From: Qipengyuania aquimaris
GTDB lineage: Bacteria; Pseudomonadota; Alphaproteobacteria; Sphingomonadales; Sphingomonadaceae
Reading direction: 5' to 3'
Length of the DNA: 64,000 nucleotides
Assembly (NCBI RefSeq): GCF_009827445.1
Contig: NZ_WTYI01000001.1
Coordinates: forward strand, 1,812,381-1,876,380
Shown here: one piece after another, positions 52,576 through 62,034 of the stretch
Layout of the letters: every line of letters starts with the position of its first letter
How positions within the stretch are numbered: the first letter of the stretch is position 1
Notes under the pieces: generated by a model
The model's input: only the letters and a program-made list of their open reading frames with translations
Told to the model about the DNA's origin: nothing
Database searches by the model: none
Translations under genes and position numbers: made by a program

Positions 52576-54182
52576 CTGTCGCCATCGGTTGGTGCGCAAG
52601 CGGTGCGTTTCAGCAAGGAGAGGCCAGGCAGGCTGCCGGTATACGCGCCTTCTGAAATCACCGCCTCGCCATTGACGAACAGGTGTCGCACGCCAACCGA
52701 CAAGTCACGCGGCGACTGATAGGTCGCGAGCGGGGCGAAGCTAGCCGGATCGAAGACGACGACGTCAGCGGCCATCCCCGGCGCGAGAAAGCCGCGATCC
52801 TGCAAGCCAATTAGCTTCGCTGTCTGCCCGCTGCTTCGCTCGATGAACCGCGCCAGATCCATGCCTGGCTCGCTAAGGACGAGATCGCGATAGGCTTTCG
52901 GGAAACTGCCGTATTTGCGCGGATGACCGCTCGATCCATCGGAACCGGTGACTACCCAGTCACGCACCGAAAACGCCGCGATATCGTCCGTGCTCATATT
53001 GAAGGAAGCGATGCGGGCATCGCCTTGCAACAGGATTGCAATCGCCGCATCGACCGGCTCGATATTTGCAGCTTCTGCATATTCCTCGAGCGTCTGGCCG
53101 GTTTCGATGTCCGCTTCGCCCAACCGGCCGGTAATCAGGAGCTTGCTTGCTCCGCCCCGTCTCGCAATCCCGTCGATCATCGCAGCGCGGATGGCGGCCC
53201 GGGTTTCGGGCTCTCTCAAGCGCTCCCTCAAAGCATCCAGACCACCCTCAAGGGCCGATCGCGGGACTAGAGCTGCGCTGATCCGGGTGCCGGACGCTTC
53301 CCACGGATATTGATCCGCGGTCACACGCTGTCCGGCTGCACGGGCGTCCTCGATCGCCTCGATCATCTTCGTGCTGTGCCCCCAGACTGCAGGTCCCAGG
53401 GCCTTGATATGCGCGATGTGTACGGGGATATCGGCCAGACGTCCTATCTCCAGCGTTTCGGCCAGTGCGCCGGTGACGGTCACGTTATACGTGCTCTCGT
53501 CGCGCATATGCGTATCGTAATAGCCGTCTAGAGCGCTCGCCACGCTGGCCAGGGCGACAACCTCGTCGGTCTGGGAATAGGCTTGGGGCACATAATACAG
53601 ACCCGCGGAAAAACCCCATGCCCCTTCGCACATGGCGCCGCGCAGGCGCGCCTTCATGACAGACATTTCATCCGCGTCGGGCGCGCGATCCTCCTTGCCA
53701 AGCACTTCCTCGCGAATGGGGCCGAAGCCCGCCAGATATGCCACATTCGTGCCGATGCCTTGCGCCCTGGCCAATTCCGCCTGCGCGGCGACGTCAAGGC
53801 TTCCGCCCCCGTCGTTCCCCACCACCACCGTCGTAACGCCCTGAAAAGCGAAAGGCAGGTTCGCACGGCGGACCGCTTGATCGGAGGACAGATCGCTGGC
53901 CGCATGAGTGTGTGGGTCGATAAACCCGGGGGCCACGACCAAGCCAGTCGCATCGATCTCGCGCGCCGGGAGAAATTTGGTCCGTGCGTCGGGGCCAAGG
54001 TAGGCGACGCGACCGTCGGAAATTACCAGGTCGTCTGCCGTCGCCGGGCTTCCAGTCCCGTCGTAAACTGTTCCGCCGCTTATGACGAGGTCGACAGGAG
54101 CAAGCGGCGCATCGTTCGGCAGCGACTGGCACCCCGCCAAGATCGCGACCAGAGCTGGAAAGGCGGCTTTACGAAGGCTCAT
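52572..54182 (-). CDS. D-aminoacylase / N-acyl-D-amino-acid deacylase, lipoprotein
   Basis: 536 residues; lipobox LAGC (C18), so it is anchored in the envelope rather than cytoplasmic. Amidohydrolase fold: DLVISGGTVYDGTGSPATADDL, HxH at FIDPHTHAASDL (H91, H93), later GADKH-like metal ligands and DWVVTGSDGSSGHPRKYGSF. The C-terminus LFVNGEAVISEGAYTGSLPG is typical of D-aminoacylases. Releases free D-amino acids from N-acyl forms. ATGA overlap with the upstream M14 peptidase stop: one operon. Confidence 0.9.
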   Translation of the reverse strand: MSLRKAAFPALVAILAGCQSLPNDAPLAPVDLVISGGTVYDGTGSPATADDLVISDGRVAYLGPDARTKFLPAREIDATGLVVAPGFIDPHTHAASDLSSDQAVRRANLPFAFQGVTTVVVGNDGGGSLDVAAQAELARAQGIGTNVAYLAGFGPIREEVLGKEDRAPDADEMSVMKARLRGAMCEGAWGFSAGLYYVPQAYSQTDEVVALASVASALDGYYDTHMRDESTYNVTVTGALAETLEIGRLADIPVHIAHIKALGPAVWGHSTKMIEAIEDARAAGQRVTADQYPWEASGTRISAALVPRSALEGGLDALRERLREPETRAAIRAAMIDGIARRGGASKLLITGRLGEADIETGQTLEEYAEAANIEPVDAAIAILLQGDARIASFNMSTDDIAAFSVRDWVVTGSDGSSGHPRKYGSFPKAYRDLVLSEPGMDLARFIERSSGQTAKLIGLQDRGFLAPGMAADVVVFDPASFAPLATYQSPRDLSVGVRHLFVNGEAVISEGAYTGSLPGLSLLKRTACAPTDGDS

Positions 54183-55396
54183 GGGCGCTCGGTTGCGAGC
54201 AATTCTTCCATCATCGCTATGGCCGCTTCGCGCCCGATGCGACGGATGAGCGTCCGATCGGTTTCATCACCAAGTTCGAATGTCACCGCAGGCACCCCGT
54301 AAGTATCGAAGGCGTGTGCTTTCGAGATCGGGCGACCGACCTCGTGGCGCGCATCGCGCGTCACTTCATACCCGCTCATCCGGTCCTGATAGCGGGCCAG
54401 CCAGTCACGCGTGAACAGCGGCGGATCGGTCGGCAGTTCATCGGGGATCGTATAAAAGATATCGCGGCCGGTGGAATGAAAGTCCAAGAGCAGGCGCAGG
54501 CGCCTGTCCGGATCATTGTCGATAGCGACAAGCACATCCCGCATAAGCTGTGTTTCGGGCTGGGTGAAAGGGCCCCAGTCGCGATTTAGGTCGACCCCGC
54601 CGGTGTTATGCCGCCAATGGCCTTTCACTACACCGTCGGGATTGAGGAGCGGAACCGCCGACACGCGGAAACGTTCGCGGAAGCGGCGGGCCAATTCGGT
54701 GTGTTCGAGCAAGGTTTCCACGAAGGGGAACATTGCCAGTGCACCGGTCACTTCCGGCGGATGCTGGCGACCGACCAGGACCACCTGCTCCCGTGCTGCC
54801 GGATTGCCGAGATACATGATCTCGATGGCGCGACCTTCTGCCGAATGTCCTAGCGTTTCGCGCTCGACCATTCCGGTTTCTTCGAGCCCGTCGAGCCATG
54901 CATCGTAAGTCGCAGGAACAATGATTTCCTGCGCAGAGACGAATATGGGGCGTCCGTCGGTGCGGATGGACAGGCGCGCCATCCTGGTCCCTTCGACCTC
55001 CATAACCTCGACCTTGGCCGGGTCGAGATACGTCCATTCCACCCCATCGTAACTGACCTTGGGTTCGTACCGGTGGCCACAGGCGGTGTAATTGAGGTCG
55101 ATACCAACCACGCGCGGCGCATTGCTGTGCAGGCGAAACGCATACCAGGCGCTGCAATTTATCGGCGGCGCGTCTTCGGGGGACAGGGTGATGGAGATGC
55201 GTCCATCATCCCCCACCGTGCACGAAGCAAGCGCGCCGGCATCGAATGCCGTGTCGATCGCAACCGAGCCGTCGCTGCAACGCGCGTCGGCAACCGCAAG
55301 CGGCTCCGCTGCACGATCAAGTGATGCCGCCCCCGGCGCCACACAGCCGCTAAGCCATATCGCGCCGGCGAGGCATGCAGAAATTCCGCGTTTCAT
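54179..55396 (-). CDS. M14 zinc carboxypeptidase, lipoprotein
   Basis: 405 residues; lipobox LSGC (C18). N-terminal beta-sandwich (about 40-165, AWYAFRLHSNAPRVVGIDLN), then the catalytic domain with H212/E215 in RQHPPEVTG, H307 in DFHSTG, carboxylate-binding GVDLNRDW and the catalytic Glu in VTFELGDETD. Same domain order as the cytosolic enzyme at 19127-20266 but exported. Trims C-terminal residues from peptides at the cell surface or periplasm. It starts 23 bp after the TonB receptor stop. Confidence 0.9.
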   Translation of the reverse strand: MKRGISACLAGAIWLSGCVAPGAASLDRAAEPLAVADARCSDGSVAIDTAFDAGALASCTVGDDGRISITLSPEDAPPINCSAWYAFRLHSNAPRVVGIDLNYTACGHRYEPKVSYDGVEWTYLDPAKVEVMEVEGTRMARLSIRTDGRPIFVSAQEIIVPATYDAWLDGLEETGMVERETLGHSAEGRAIEIMYLGNPAAREQVVLVGRQHPPEVTGALAMFPFVETLLEHTELARRFRERFRVSAVPLLNPDGVVKGHWRHNTGGVDLNRDWGPFTQPETQLMRDVLVAIDNDPDRRLRLLLDFHSTGRDIFYTIPDELPTDPPLFTRDWLARYQDRMSGYEVTRDARHEVGRPISKAHAFDTYGVPAVTFELGDETDRTLIRRIGREAAIAMMEELLATERP

Positions 55397-55419
55397 CGCT
55401 GTCTCCCGGGTGTCGGGCC

Positions 55420-58400
55420 TCAGAATTCCTTGCGCAGGTCGATCGAGAACTGACGTCCCCGAGCGCTGTGCAAGCTGCCATAGAACCCGTAGCTTTCATC
55501 GGCAATCGGCGGCGCTTCGTTCGTGATGTTATTGATACCGAAGCGCAGGCGCGTTCCATCGAGAGCGTTGTCGGCCTCGATCTCGTAGCTGATCGATGCG
55601 TTCATGGTGAACCAGTCGTCCACTTCGAACAGCTCCGCCGTCGCATCGTTTTGCGCGCTGGGATCGAAGACCCTGCCGACATAGCGACCGAACAGGTTCA
55701 CCCGGACCGGACCATCGCTCCAGGTGATCGAACCGGAGTACCGCCATTTCGGGCGGCCATCGATTTCCAGCAGCTCGCCGAAGCCGGTCGGCTGGAGAGC
55801 CGCGACATCGCTGATCGAAAGTTCCGGAATTGCCTCCAGCAGCGGTGTTAGCTCGGTGAACAGCGGTTCGGCTTCCGGGCCCGCTTCCTGCTCGAAACCG
55901 AGCAGGCGCGCTGCGTTGACCTGGATGTCGAAGTCGCCAAAGCCGGTACCGAATTCATAGAACAGGCCAAAATCGAGGCCTTCCGACGTCCGTTGGTCGA
56001 GGTTGCGATAGGGGTTGAGTATCTGCTGCACATCACCGGCAGGCAGGATCCCCGTTCCCTCATACAGTGCGATCTGCCCGGCATCAGGGTCGTCGCGGAC
56101 GACATTCGGGTTGAAGCTGCCCTGCAGGCGCAGGACGAGATCGAGCAAGAGCGCATTGCGATTGCCGAAGATGCCGATGATGCCATCCTGCTTGACGCGC
56201 CAGTAGTCGGCAGTGAGCGTAAGGCCCGGAATAAAGCTCGGCTCGAACACTGCGCCTAAGTTTATGCTCTCGGTATCTTCCGGCTCCAGGGTTTTGGCTC
56301 CGGACCGGAAATCGATGGTGCCACGCGTGCCACAATCCGGCACATCGTCTTCGATGCCCTTGATGATCTCGGCAACGCATTCGACTGCCTGCACGACTGA
56401 ATTCGATCGCGTCGTCCCCTCGTCATTGATCTGGATGAGGTTCGGCGCGCGGAAGCCTTGCGAATAAGCGCCGCGCAGTAGCAGGTCGGAGAAGGGACGC
56501 CAGGCCACTGCAGCCCTCGGCACGAAGGCGCTGGTCGAATCCGAGAAATCCTCGAAGCGGGCAGCGAGCTGGACTTCCAGCTCGTTCACCAGCGGAATGC
56601 CCATGTCGGGCGACACGACCGGGATCAGCGCTTCGGCAAAGGCGGAATAGACCTCGCGACTGCCGCTCGTGTCGGGCGATGGGCTGGACCCGAGGACGTC
56701 GCTGCCAAAAAAGTCACCGTTCACGGCATTGGTGAATGTGATCGTCCCATCGAGACGCGGGTCACGGTCGTCCTCGAAGGTTTCGCGGCGGAATTCCACG
56801 CCGGTCGCAAGACCGACACCGCCAGCAGGCAATTCGAAGATATTCGCCTTCGAAACCTTAAAATCAGCCAGCGCGAGCGTGGTTTCACCCTTGCGGAACA
56901 CGTCGATGGTAATGGTGTCGATGACCGACTGCGGATTGGGCGTGCAGTCGGCAGTATTCGCGCCGAGCTCGCCGGGGAAGCACCCGCCATTGAAGGGGTT
57001 GTAGGCGGACGGATCGGTACGGTTGATCGCAGCCTGAGCAAGGCTGCTCGAAATGCGGTTTTCGGTAAGGTCGGTGGTATTTGCCTGTGAATAGAGGAAG
57101 CCGGTGTCGAAGTCCCAGCCCCACAGGTCGCCGCGCAGGCCAACCACGATGCGATAAGTGTCCTTGTCGACATAGCCGCGCCGCGGCCCTGCATCGATGA
57201 AGCGATAATCCTCCATCAGGAGTGCGCGCCCTTCGTCCGTCACTCCCGAACCCAGCCCGTTGTCGGCACGGTTGGGATTGGGCGAGCCGTCCGCCAGCAG
57301 GGTAGGTCCGAGCGGGTTCCAGTAGGCGCTCGCCTCGACGCCAAGCGGGACCGCGCTCAGCATGGTGCTCTGTTCACGCTCGCGGAAGGATTCAGAGCGA
57401 TAGTAGGAGCCTTCGAGATAGGCCTCTACCGAAGGGCTGATCTCGTAGCTGAAGAGCGCCTGCGCCGCGTAACGATCCTTCTCCGAGAAGAGGAAGCGGT
57501 TGGCGCCAAGGTCATGCCGCAGGTTGCGATCGATGGTCCCGCCATTGTCGGCGCACAGACCGTTGCCGAGGTCGATAACGCGGCCATCGCTGTCTGCGGC
57601 GCCGTTCGGGCCGAAATTGATACACGGCTGGATATGGAAGTCATCGTCGCGCAGCGCCGTGGTTCTGGACGACGTGGCGCGCGAGCCCTGGATGTCGAAA
57701 GCACCGAAGGGAGAATTGATCGAGCGGTTGTCGAACTGCGTATCGCCTTCGAAAGGTGTGCCGACCAGGAAGGGGCGCAGATCGCTAGAGGCGGAATAGT
57801 CGCGTGCCGTCGCGCGCAGGCCGTTTTCGTGGAAGTAGTAGCCGTTAAGGGTCAGATTGCCGCGACCGTCCGCGAAATCGAACCCATAACCGCCACGCAG
57901 CGAATAGCTATAGAGGCTGGTGCCTTCCGAGGCGCGCCAGTTGCCCTGGATGAACCCGCCCGTGCGATTGCCCCGCAGGATGGTGTTCACGACGCCCGCA
58001 ACGGCATCGGCGCCGTATACGGCCGAGGCACCGTCGCGCAGCACTTCGACGCGGCGGATGCTGCCGGGCACGATGGTGTTGGTGTCGGGCGATACGACCG
58101 GAACGAAAAGCTCGGTTTGGAAGCCGGGATTGAGCACCATGCGGCGCCCGTTGATCAGCAACAAGGTGTTGCCCGTGCCGAGCCCGCGCAGGTTGATCGA
58201 CGCGATGTCACCGCGCGCGCCGTTCACGCCGCCCGATGTATTCTGTTCGTTGAACTCCACACTGCCGGCCTGGGGAATTGCGCGGAATAGCTCGTCGCCC
58301 GATGCGGGGTCGATCGCCTCGATCAGTTCCTCACCCACAACGGTGACCGGCAAGACGTCATCGACCTGGGCACCGCGGATCTGGGTGCCCGTGACGACGA

Positions 58401-58551
58401 TAGTGTTATCATCCGCAATCGCAGCTTCTTCCGCGGCGCGGGCCGCTGCATCGTCGGTTGTGGTAGACTGCGCAAATGCAGGTTGTGCTGCGATAAGGGT
58501 AAGTGCCGTGCCGCAGAACAGCGCCGACGTAGTCTTGCCACCGAATTTCAT
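55420..58551 (-). CDS. TonB-dependent receptor
   Basis: 1043 residues from ATG 58551 (GGGAGAG upstream). Signal peptide ending AFAQ, TonB-box-like NTIVVTGTQI, plug with SINLRGLGTGNTLLLINGRRM and VEVLRDGASAVYGADAVAGVVN, and a long barrel ending RQFSIDLRKEF. The plug style (LINGRR, DGASAVYGADA) is the large sphingomonad/xanthomonad group that often takes up peptides or glycans. First gene of the operon with the M14 peptidase and D-aminoacylase; a LysR gene lies just upstream. Confidence 0.94.
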   Translation of the reverse strand: MKFGGKTTSALFCGTALTLIAAQPAFAQSTTTDDAAARAAEEAAIADDNTIVVTGTQIRGAQVDDVLPVTVVGEELIEAIDPASGDELFRAIPQAGSVEFNEQNTSGGVNGARGDIASINLRGLGTGNTLLLINGRRMVLNPGFQTELFVPVVSPDTNTIVPGSIRRVEVLRDGASAVYGADAVAGVVNTILRGNRTGGFIQGNWRASEGTSLYSYSLRGGYGFDFADGRGNLTLNGYYFHENGLRATARDYSASSDLRPFLVGTPFEGDTQFDNRSINSPFGAFDIQGSRATSSRTTALRDDDFHIQPCINFGPNGAADSDGRVIDLGNGLCADNGGTIDRNLRHDLGANRFLFSEKDRYAAQALFSYEISPSVEAYLEGSYYRSESFREREQSTMLSAVPLGVEASAYWNPLGPTLLADGSPNPNRADNGLGSGVTDEGRALLMEDYRFIDAGPRRGYVDKDTYRIVVGLRGDLWGWDFDTGFLYSQANTTDLTENRISSSLAQAAINRTDPSAYNPFNGGCFPGELGANTADCTPNPQSVIDTITIDVFRKGETTLALADFKVSKANIFELPAGGVGLATGVEFRRETFEDDRDPRLDGTITFTNAVNGDFFGSDVLGSSPSPDTSGSREVYSAFAEALIPVVSPDMGIPLVNELEVQLAARFEDFSDSTSAFVPRAAVAWRPFSDLLLRGAYSQGFRAPNLIQINDEGTTRSNSVVQAVECVAEIIKGIEDDVPDCGTRGTIDFRSGAKTLEPEDTESINLGAVFEPSFIPGLTLTADYWRVKQDGIIGIFGNRNALLLDLVLRLQGSFNPNVVRDDPDAGQIALYEGTGILPAGDVQQILNPYRNLDQRTSEGLDFGLFYEFGTGFGDFDIQVNAARLLGFEQEAGPEAEPLFTELTPLLEAIPELSISDVAALQPTGFGELLEIDGRPKWRYSGSITWSDGPVRVNLFGRYVGRVFDPSAQNDATAELFEVDDWFTMNASISYEIEADNALDGTRLRFGINNITNEAPPIADESYGFYGSLHSARGRQFSIDLRKEF

Positions 58552-58589
58552 GAAATCTCTCCCCAATGAGCGTCCCGACGCAAAGTTGG

Positions 58590-58616
58590 AGGAATTTCGC
58601 CAGAACGGCAATTCCT
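58590..58616. promoter_or_regulatory. Nested inverted repeat upstream of the TonB receptor operon
   Basis: AGGAATT (58590-58596) and AATTCCT (58610-58616) enclose GCC...GGC. It lies between the LysR stop and the receptor start, 39 bp from the receptor ATG. It could be an operator or an RNA hairpin in the leader. Confidence 0.45.
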
Positions 58617-58653
58617 TTCAGCTAATTTCTCACAAGGTTGGTATAGCGAAAGG

Positions 58654-59571
58654 TTATGACTTTCGCGGCTGTAGACTTAGAATACCCTCGGCGACCGTTG
58701 CGACGACGTCGCGCAACGCGTCGACGGCGAGCGCAACCTTGCCCTCATCGGGGTGGTCGGCCAGCGTGATTGCGTAGATCGAATAGCCGGGGAAATTCGA
58801 TAGAAGATATCGCTGCAAGCCGACACCGAGGTGGGAATACGCAGTAAATTGATCGGTAAGTGCTAGCCCTACTTGCTTGCGCACCAGGGACAGAGCGACG
58901 TGGTATGTATGGGCGGTAGCGACTTCTTGCGGGACGATGCCGCGATCGTCGAGCTGTTGCCTGATCATCGTTCCCAGCGGACCGCTTTCGCTGATGCCGA
59001 TCATTTCGGCACCGTGGAGGACATGTTCCGTCACCTCTGCAGGCGAGCCCGCGAGGGGTTGTCCGGAGACAATGACCATGCGGCCGTCGCCAACGTGGTG
59101 ATTCTGGATCCGCGGATCATCGACCGGCTCGAAACCGATACACATGTCGACGCGCTTTTCGCGAAGTGCTGCTTCGATTTCGACCGAATGCAGGGTCGTT
59201 AGCTCGAAGCTGAGATTTGGGTCGTGGTCCCGCAAGCGTGCGACCAGTTCAGGCCCCACGGACAGGCTGAGCGAGGGCAGAACACCCAGCCGCAGGTGGC
59301 CGCCCTTCCTGCTGCGAATATTTTCCAGCGAGCGGTTGAAGGTGGATAGCCGGGCGTAAATGTCCTCGGCTTCGACGAAGAGCTCATCTGCAGCAGCTGT
59401 CGGGATCAGGCGCCCCTTGCGGCGCATGAACAGCGCAAAGCCCAGCCGGTCTTCCGCATGTCGCAGCACTTTGCTCACCGATGGCTGGGACACGTTGAGA
59501 TCACGGGCGGCCGCACTGATCGAGCCGGTCCGATACACGTGATAAAAGATTTCGATCTGGCGCAGGCGCAT
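58654..59571 (-). CDS. LysR-family transcriptional regulator
   Basis: 305 residues. N-terminal HTH MRLRQIEIFYHVYRTGSISAAARDLNVSQPSVSKVLRHAE, then the periplasmic-binding-like effector domain (about 90-295). Same strand and just upstream (102 bp) of the receptor-peptidase-aminoacylase operon, and divergent from the SGNH-DASS pair, so it could control both. The inducer is perhaps a D-amino acid or dicarboxylate (inference). Confidence 0.92.
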   Translation of the reverse strand: MRLRQIEIFYHVYRTGSISAAARDLNVSQPSVSKVLRHAEDRLGFALFMRRKGRLIPTAAADELFVEAEDIYARLSTFNRSLENIRSRKGGHLRLGVLPSLSLSVGPELVARLRDHDPNLSFELTTLHSVEIEAALREKRVDMCIGFEPVDDPRIQNHHVGDGRMVIVSGQPLAGSPAEVTEHVLHGAEMIGISESGPLGTMIRQQLDDRGIVPQEVATAHTYHVALSLVRKQVGLALTDQFTAYSHLGVGLQRYLLSNFPGYSIYAITLADHPDEGKVALAVDALRDVVATVAEGILSLQPRKS

Positions 59572-59710
59572 TCAATCTAATGGCTACGCCCGGAGCGGCT
59601 TGGCAAGCTCCATTTCGTCACGTCGGTGCAGGACAGCTTGCAGATTCGCCAGTCTACCTGCATCACTCGCTCGACGCCGTCGGGAAGAGGTCGGCGATTG
59701 GGGGAGTGCG

Positions 59711-60556
59711 ATGGCGTTCTTACGTGCAGGCTTGCTGATGCTGTCGGCTGTCACAGCGATGCCGCTCGCCACAGGGTGCGCCCCGCTTGCCGCGCAATCG
59801 GCGACCGAGGCATTGCCAGCACCCGCAGTCAGGCAGATCGACGGGGCATCTCCGAAGACAATCCTCTTCGTCGGCAACAGCTACTTTTATTACAACGACA
59901 GCCTGCACAACCACGTCCAGCGGATGGTTGTTGCCTCCGGAGCGCTGGGAGACGCTGAGCCCTCCTACAAGTCCGCGACAATCGGCGGTGCCGCGCTACG
60001 CGACCATGCCGTGGCGCACCTGGTCGATCATGCCAAACTCAGGGTCGACGAACCCTTCGATCTGGTGATCCTGCAAGGGATCAGCTCCGCCGCCCTCACC
60101 GAAGAAAGTCGAAAGCGTTTCAACGAGGCGGCCACGAGGCACGCGGCGACCATCCGCGCAGCCGGTGCGAAACCGGTTTTCTACATGACGCCAGCCTATG
60201 CGCCTGCGCATCGCCGCTATTCGCCAGATATGACCGCGCAGACCGCGCGGCTCTATATCGACACTGCAAACCGGCTCGATGGCATGGTCATCCCCGTCGG
60301 ATTGGCGTTCGAAGAGGCATTGCGGCGGCGGCCCGACATCGTCCTGCACAAGCCATTCGATTCCTCTCACCCGAGCATGATCGGCACTTACCTTGCCGCG
60401 GCGACGGTGTTCGCGACCCTCTACGGGCAATCGCCGGTCGGCAACCCCTACGACTATTTCGGCGCGGTGAGCGCTGAGGACGCGCTCTTCCTGCAGCAGG
60501 TCGCGCAGGATACCGTATCAAGCTTCTTCGGACGGACAGCGAATGACCCAGACTAA
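59711..60556 (+). CDS. SGNH-hydrolase-fold lipoprotein
   Basis: 281 residues from ATG 59711 (GGGGAG upstream). Lipobox LATGC (C23). SGNH-like block I ILFVGNSYFYYN (G-N-S, S57 nucleophile), block III-like VILQGISSAAL and block V DSSHPSMIGTYLAA (D..H). Likely an esterase or deacylase at the membrane; substrate unknown. Its end overlaps the DASS transporter start by 14 bp. A longer frame to 59600 has no signal peptide support. Confidence 0.83.
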   Translation: MAFLRAGLLMLSAVTAMPLATGCAPLAAQSATEALPAPAVRQIDGASPKTILFVGNSYFYYNDSLHNHVQRMVVASGALGDAEPSYKSATIGGAALRDHAVAHLVDHAKLRVDEPFDLVILQGISSAALTEESRKRFNEAATRHAATIRAAGAKPVFYMTPAYAPAHRRYSPDMTAQTARLYIDTANRLDGMVIPVGLAFEEALRRRPDIVLHKPFDSSHPSMIGTYLAAATVFATLYGQSPVGNPYDYFGAVSAEDALFLQQVAQDTVSSFFGRTANDPD

Positions 60557-62015
60557 CCCGGCCGCCAGCGCCGACCAGCCGCGCGGGTTCAATCCGATCG
60601 GCCTCATCGCAGGCCTTGTCGCCTTTGCCGTCTTCTTTTTCGCGTTCAGTCCGGACGAACTGGATCGCCCCGCGCAGATCGCCGCCGCGATCGGGGTACT
60701 GATGGCGATCTGGTGGGCCACCGAAGCGGTGCCGTTGCCGGTCACGGCCCTCATCCCGATCATCGCGTTCCCGCTGGCAGGGATTGCCACGGTCGACGAA
60801 GCTGCAGCGCCCTACGCAAATCCCATCATCTACCTTTTCCTGGGCGGCTTCCTCGTCGCCTTGGCGGTAGAACGAAGCCAGCTTCACCGCCGCCTGGCCC
60901 TCGCGATCTTCCGCCACATGGGCAGCACCGGGAAGGGTCTTGTCGCAGGTTTCATGCTGGCTGCAGCAATCCTCAGCATGTGGATTTCGAACACCTCGAC
61001 CACGCTGATGCTGTTTCCGATCGCGGTATCGCTGGCGCTGGTGGTAGGCGAAACGTCCCCGGGACTGGGCGAAAAGGGAAAGCGCGATTTCACGCTCGCC
61101 CTGCTGCTGGGCCTTGCTTACGGCGCCTCGATCGGCGGTGTCGCCACGCTGGTCGGCACCCCGCCCAATGCCTTCATGGCCGGGTTCCTGCAAAGCGAAT
61201 ACCAGGTGGAGATCCCGTTCGCCCAGTGGATGATGATCGGCGTACCGGTCTCGGTCGTCCTGCTTCCGATCGGCTGGCTGCTGCTTACGCGCTTCCTGTT
61301 CCCGGTCGAATTCGTGTCTTCTGCGGAGACGATTGCCGAAATGGATCGACGCCACGATGCGCTCGGCAAGATGACAGTTGCCGAGAAACGCACGGCTGCG
61401 CTTTTTGCGCTGCTGGTTTTCGGCTGGATCATGCGCAAGCCGCTTTCTTCATTGCTCGGCATAGAGGGGTTGTCCGACGCGGGCATCGCGATGACCGTTG
61501 CCCTGCTCGCATTCCTGGTCCCGAGCGGCGTCGATCGCCACGCGCTCGTCACTTGGGAAGACACCAAGCGCCTGCCCTGGGGCGTCCTGATCCTGTTTGG
61601 CGGGGGCCTCTCTCTTGCGGCGGCGCTGTCCTCCACCGGCCTCACGCTATGGATGGGCCAACAGCTCGCCCCATTGGGAGAGATCAACCACATCCTGCTC
61701 GTGATTGCGCTGACCACACTGGTGATCTTCCTGACCGAGCTGACCAGCAATGTTGCGACAACCGCCACTCTTCTTCCGGTTGTCGCTGCGCTGGCAATCG
61801 AGCTGGGGATCGACCCACTGATCCTGGTCGTCCCGGTGACCATCGCGGCAAGCTGCGCCTACATGCTGCCTGTCGCCACACCGCCGAATGCGATCGTCTT
61901 CAGTAGCGGCGACGTCGCGATCAAGGACATGATGCGCGCAGGGCTATGGCTCAATATCGTCGCGATCATCCTGGTTTCGATCATCGCGGTCTGGCTGGTT
62001 CCGGCAGTCCTCTGA
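60543..62015 (+). CDS. DASS/SLC13-family dicarboxylate or anion symporter
   Basis: 490 residues with about 11-12 membrane segments. Both SNT substrate/sodium motifs are present: MWISNTSTT (S149-N150-T151) and ELTSNVATT near residue 403, plus TPPNAFMAGF and TPPNAIVFSSG hairpin ends. Imports di- or tricarboxylates (succinate, citrate type) with Na+. Coupled to the SGNH lipoprotein by a 14-bp overlap, so the lipoprotein may release the transported acid from an ester. Confidence 0.92.
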   Translation: MTQTNPAASADQPRGFNPIGLIAGLVAFAVFFFAFSPDELDRPAQIAAAIGVLMAIWWATEAVPLPVTALIPIIAFPLAGIATVDEAAAPYANPIIYLFLGGFLVALAVERSQLHRRLALAIFRHMGSTGKGLVAGFMLAAAILSMWISNTSTTLMLFPIAVSLALVVGETSPGLGEKGKRDFTLALLLGLAYGASIGGVATLVGTPPNAFMAGFLQSEYQVEIPFAQWMMIGVPVSVVLLPIGWLLLTRFLFPVEFVSSAETIAEMDRRHDALGKMTVAEKRTAALFALLVFGWIMRKPLSSLLGIEGLSDAGIAMTVALLAFLVPSGVDRHALVTWEDTKRLPWGVLILFGGGLSLAAALSSTGLTLWMGQQLAPLGEINHILLVIALTTLVIFLTELTSNVATTATLLPVVAALAIELGIDPLILVVPVTIAASCAYMLPVATPPNAIVFSSGDVAIKDMMRAGLWLNIVAIILVSIIAVWLVPAVL

Positions 62016-62034
62016 CGAAGGCTGCGCCTGCCGG

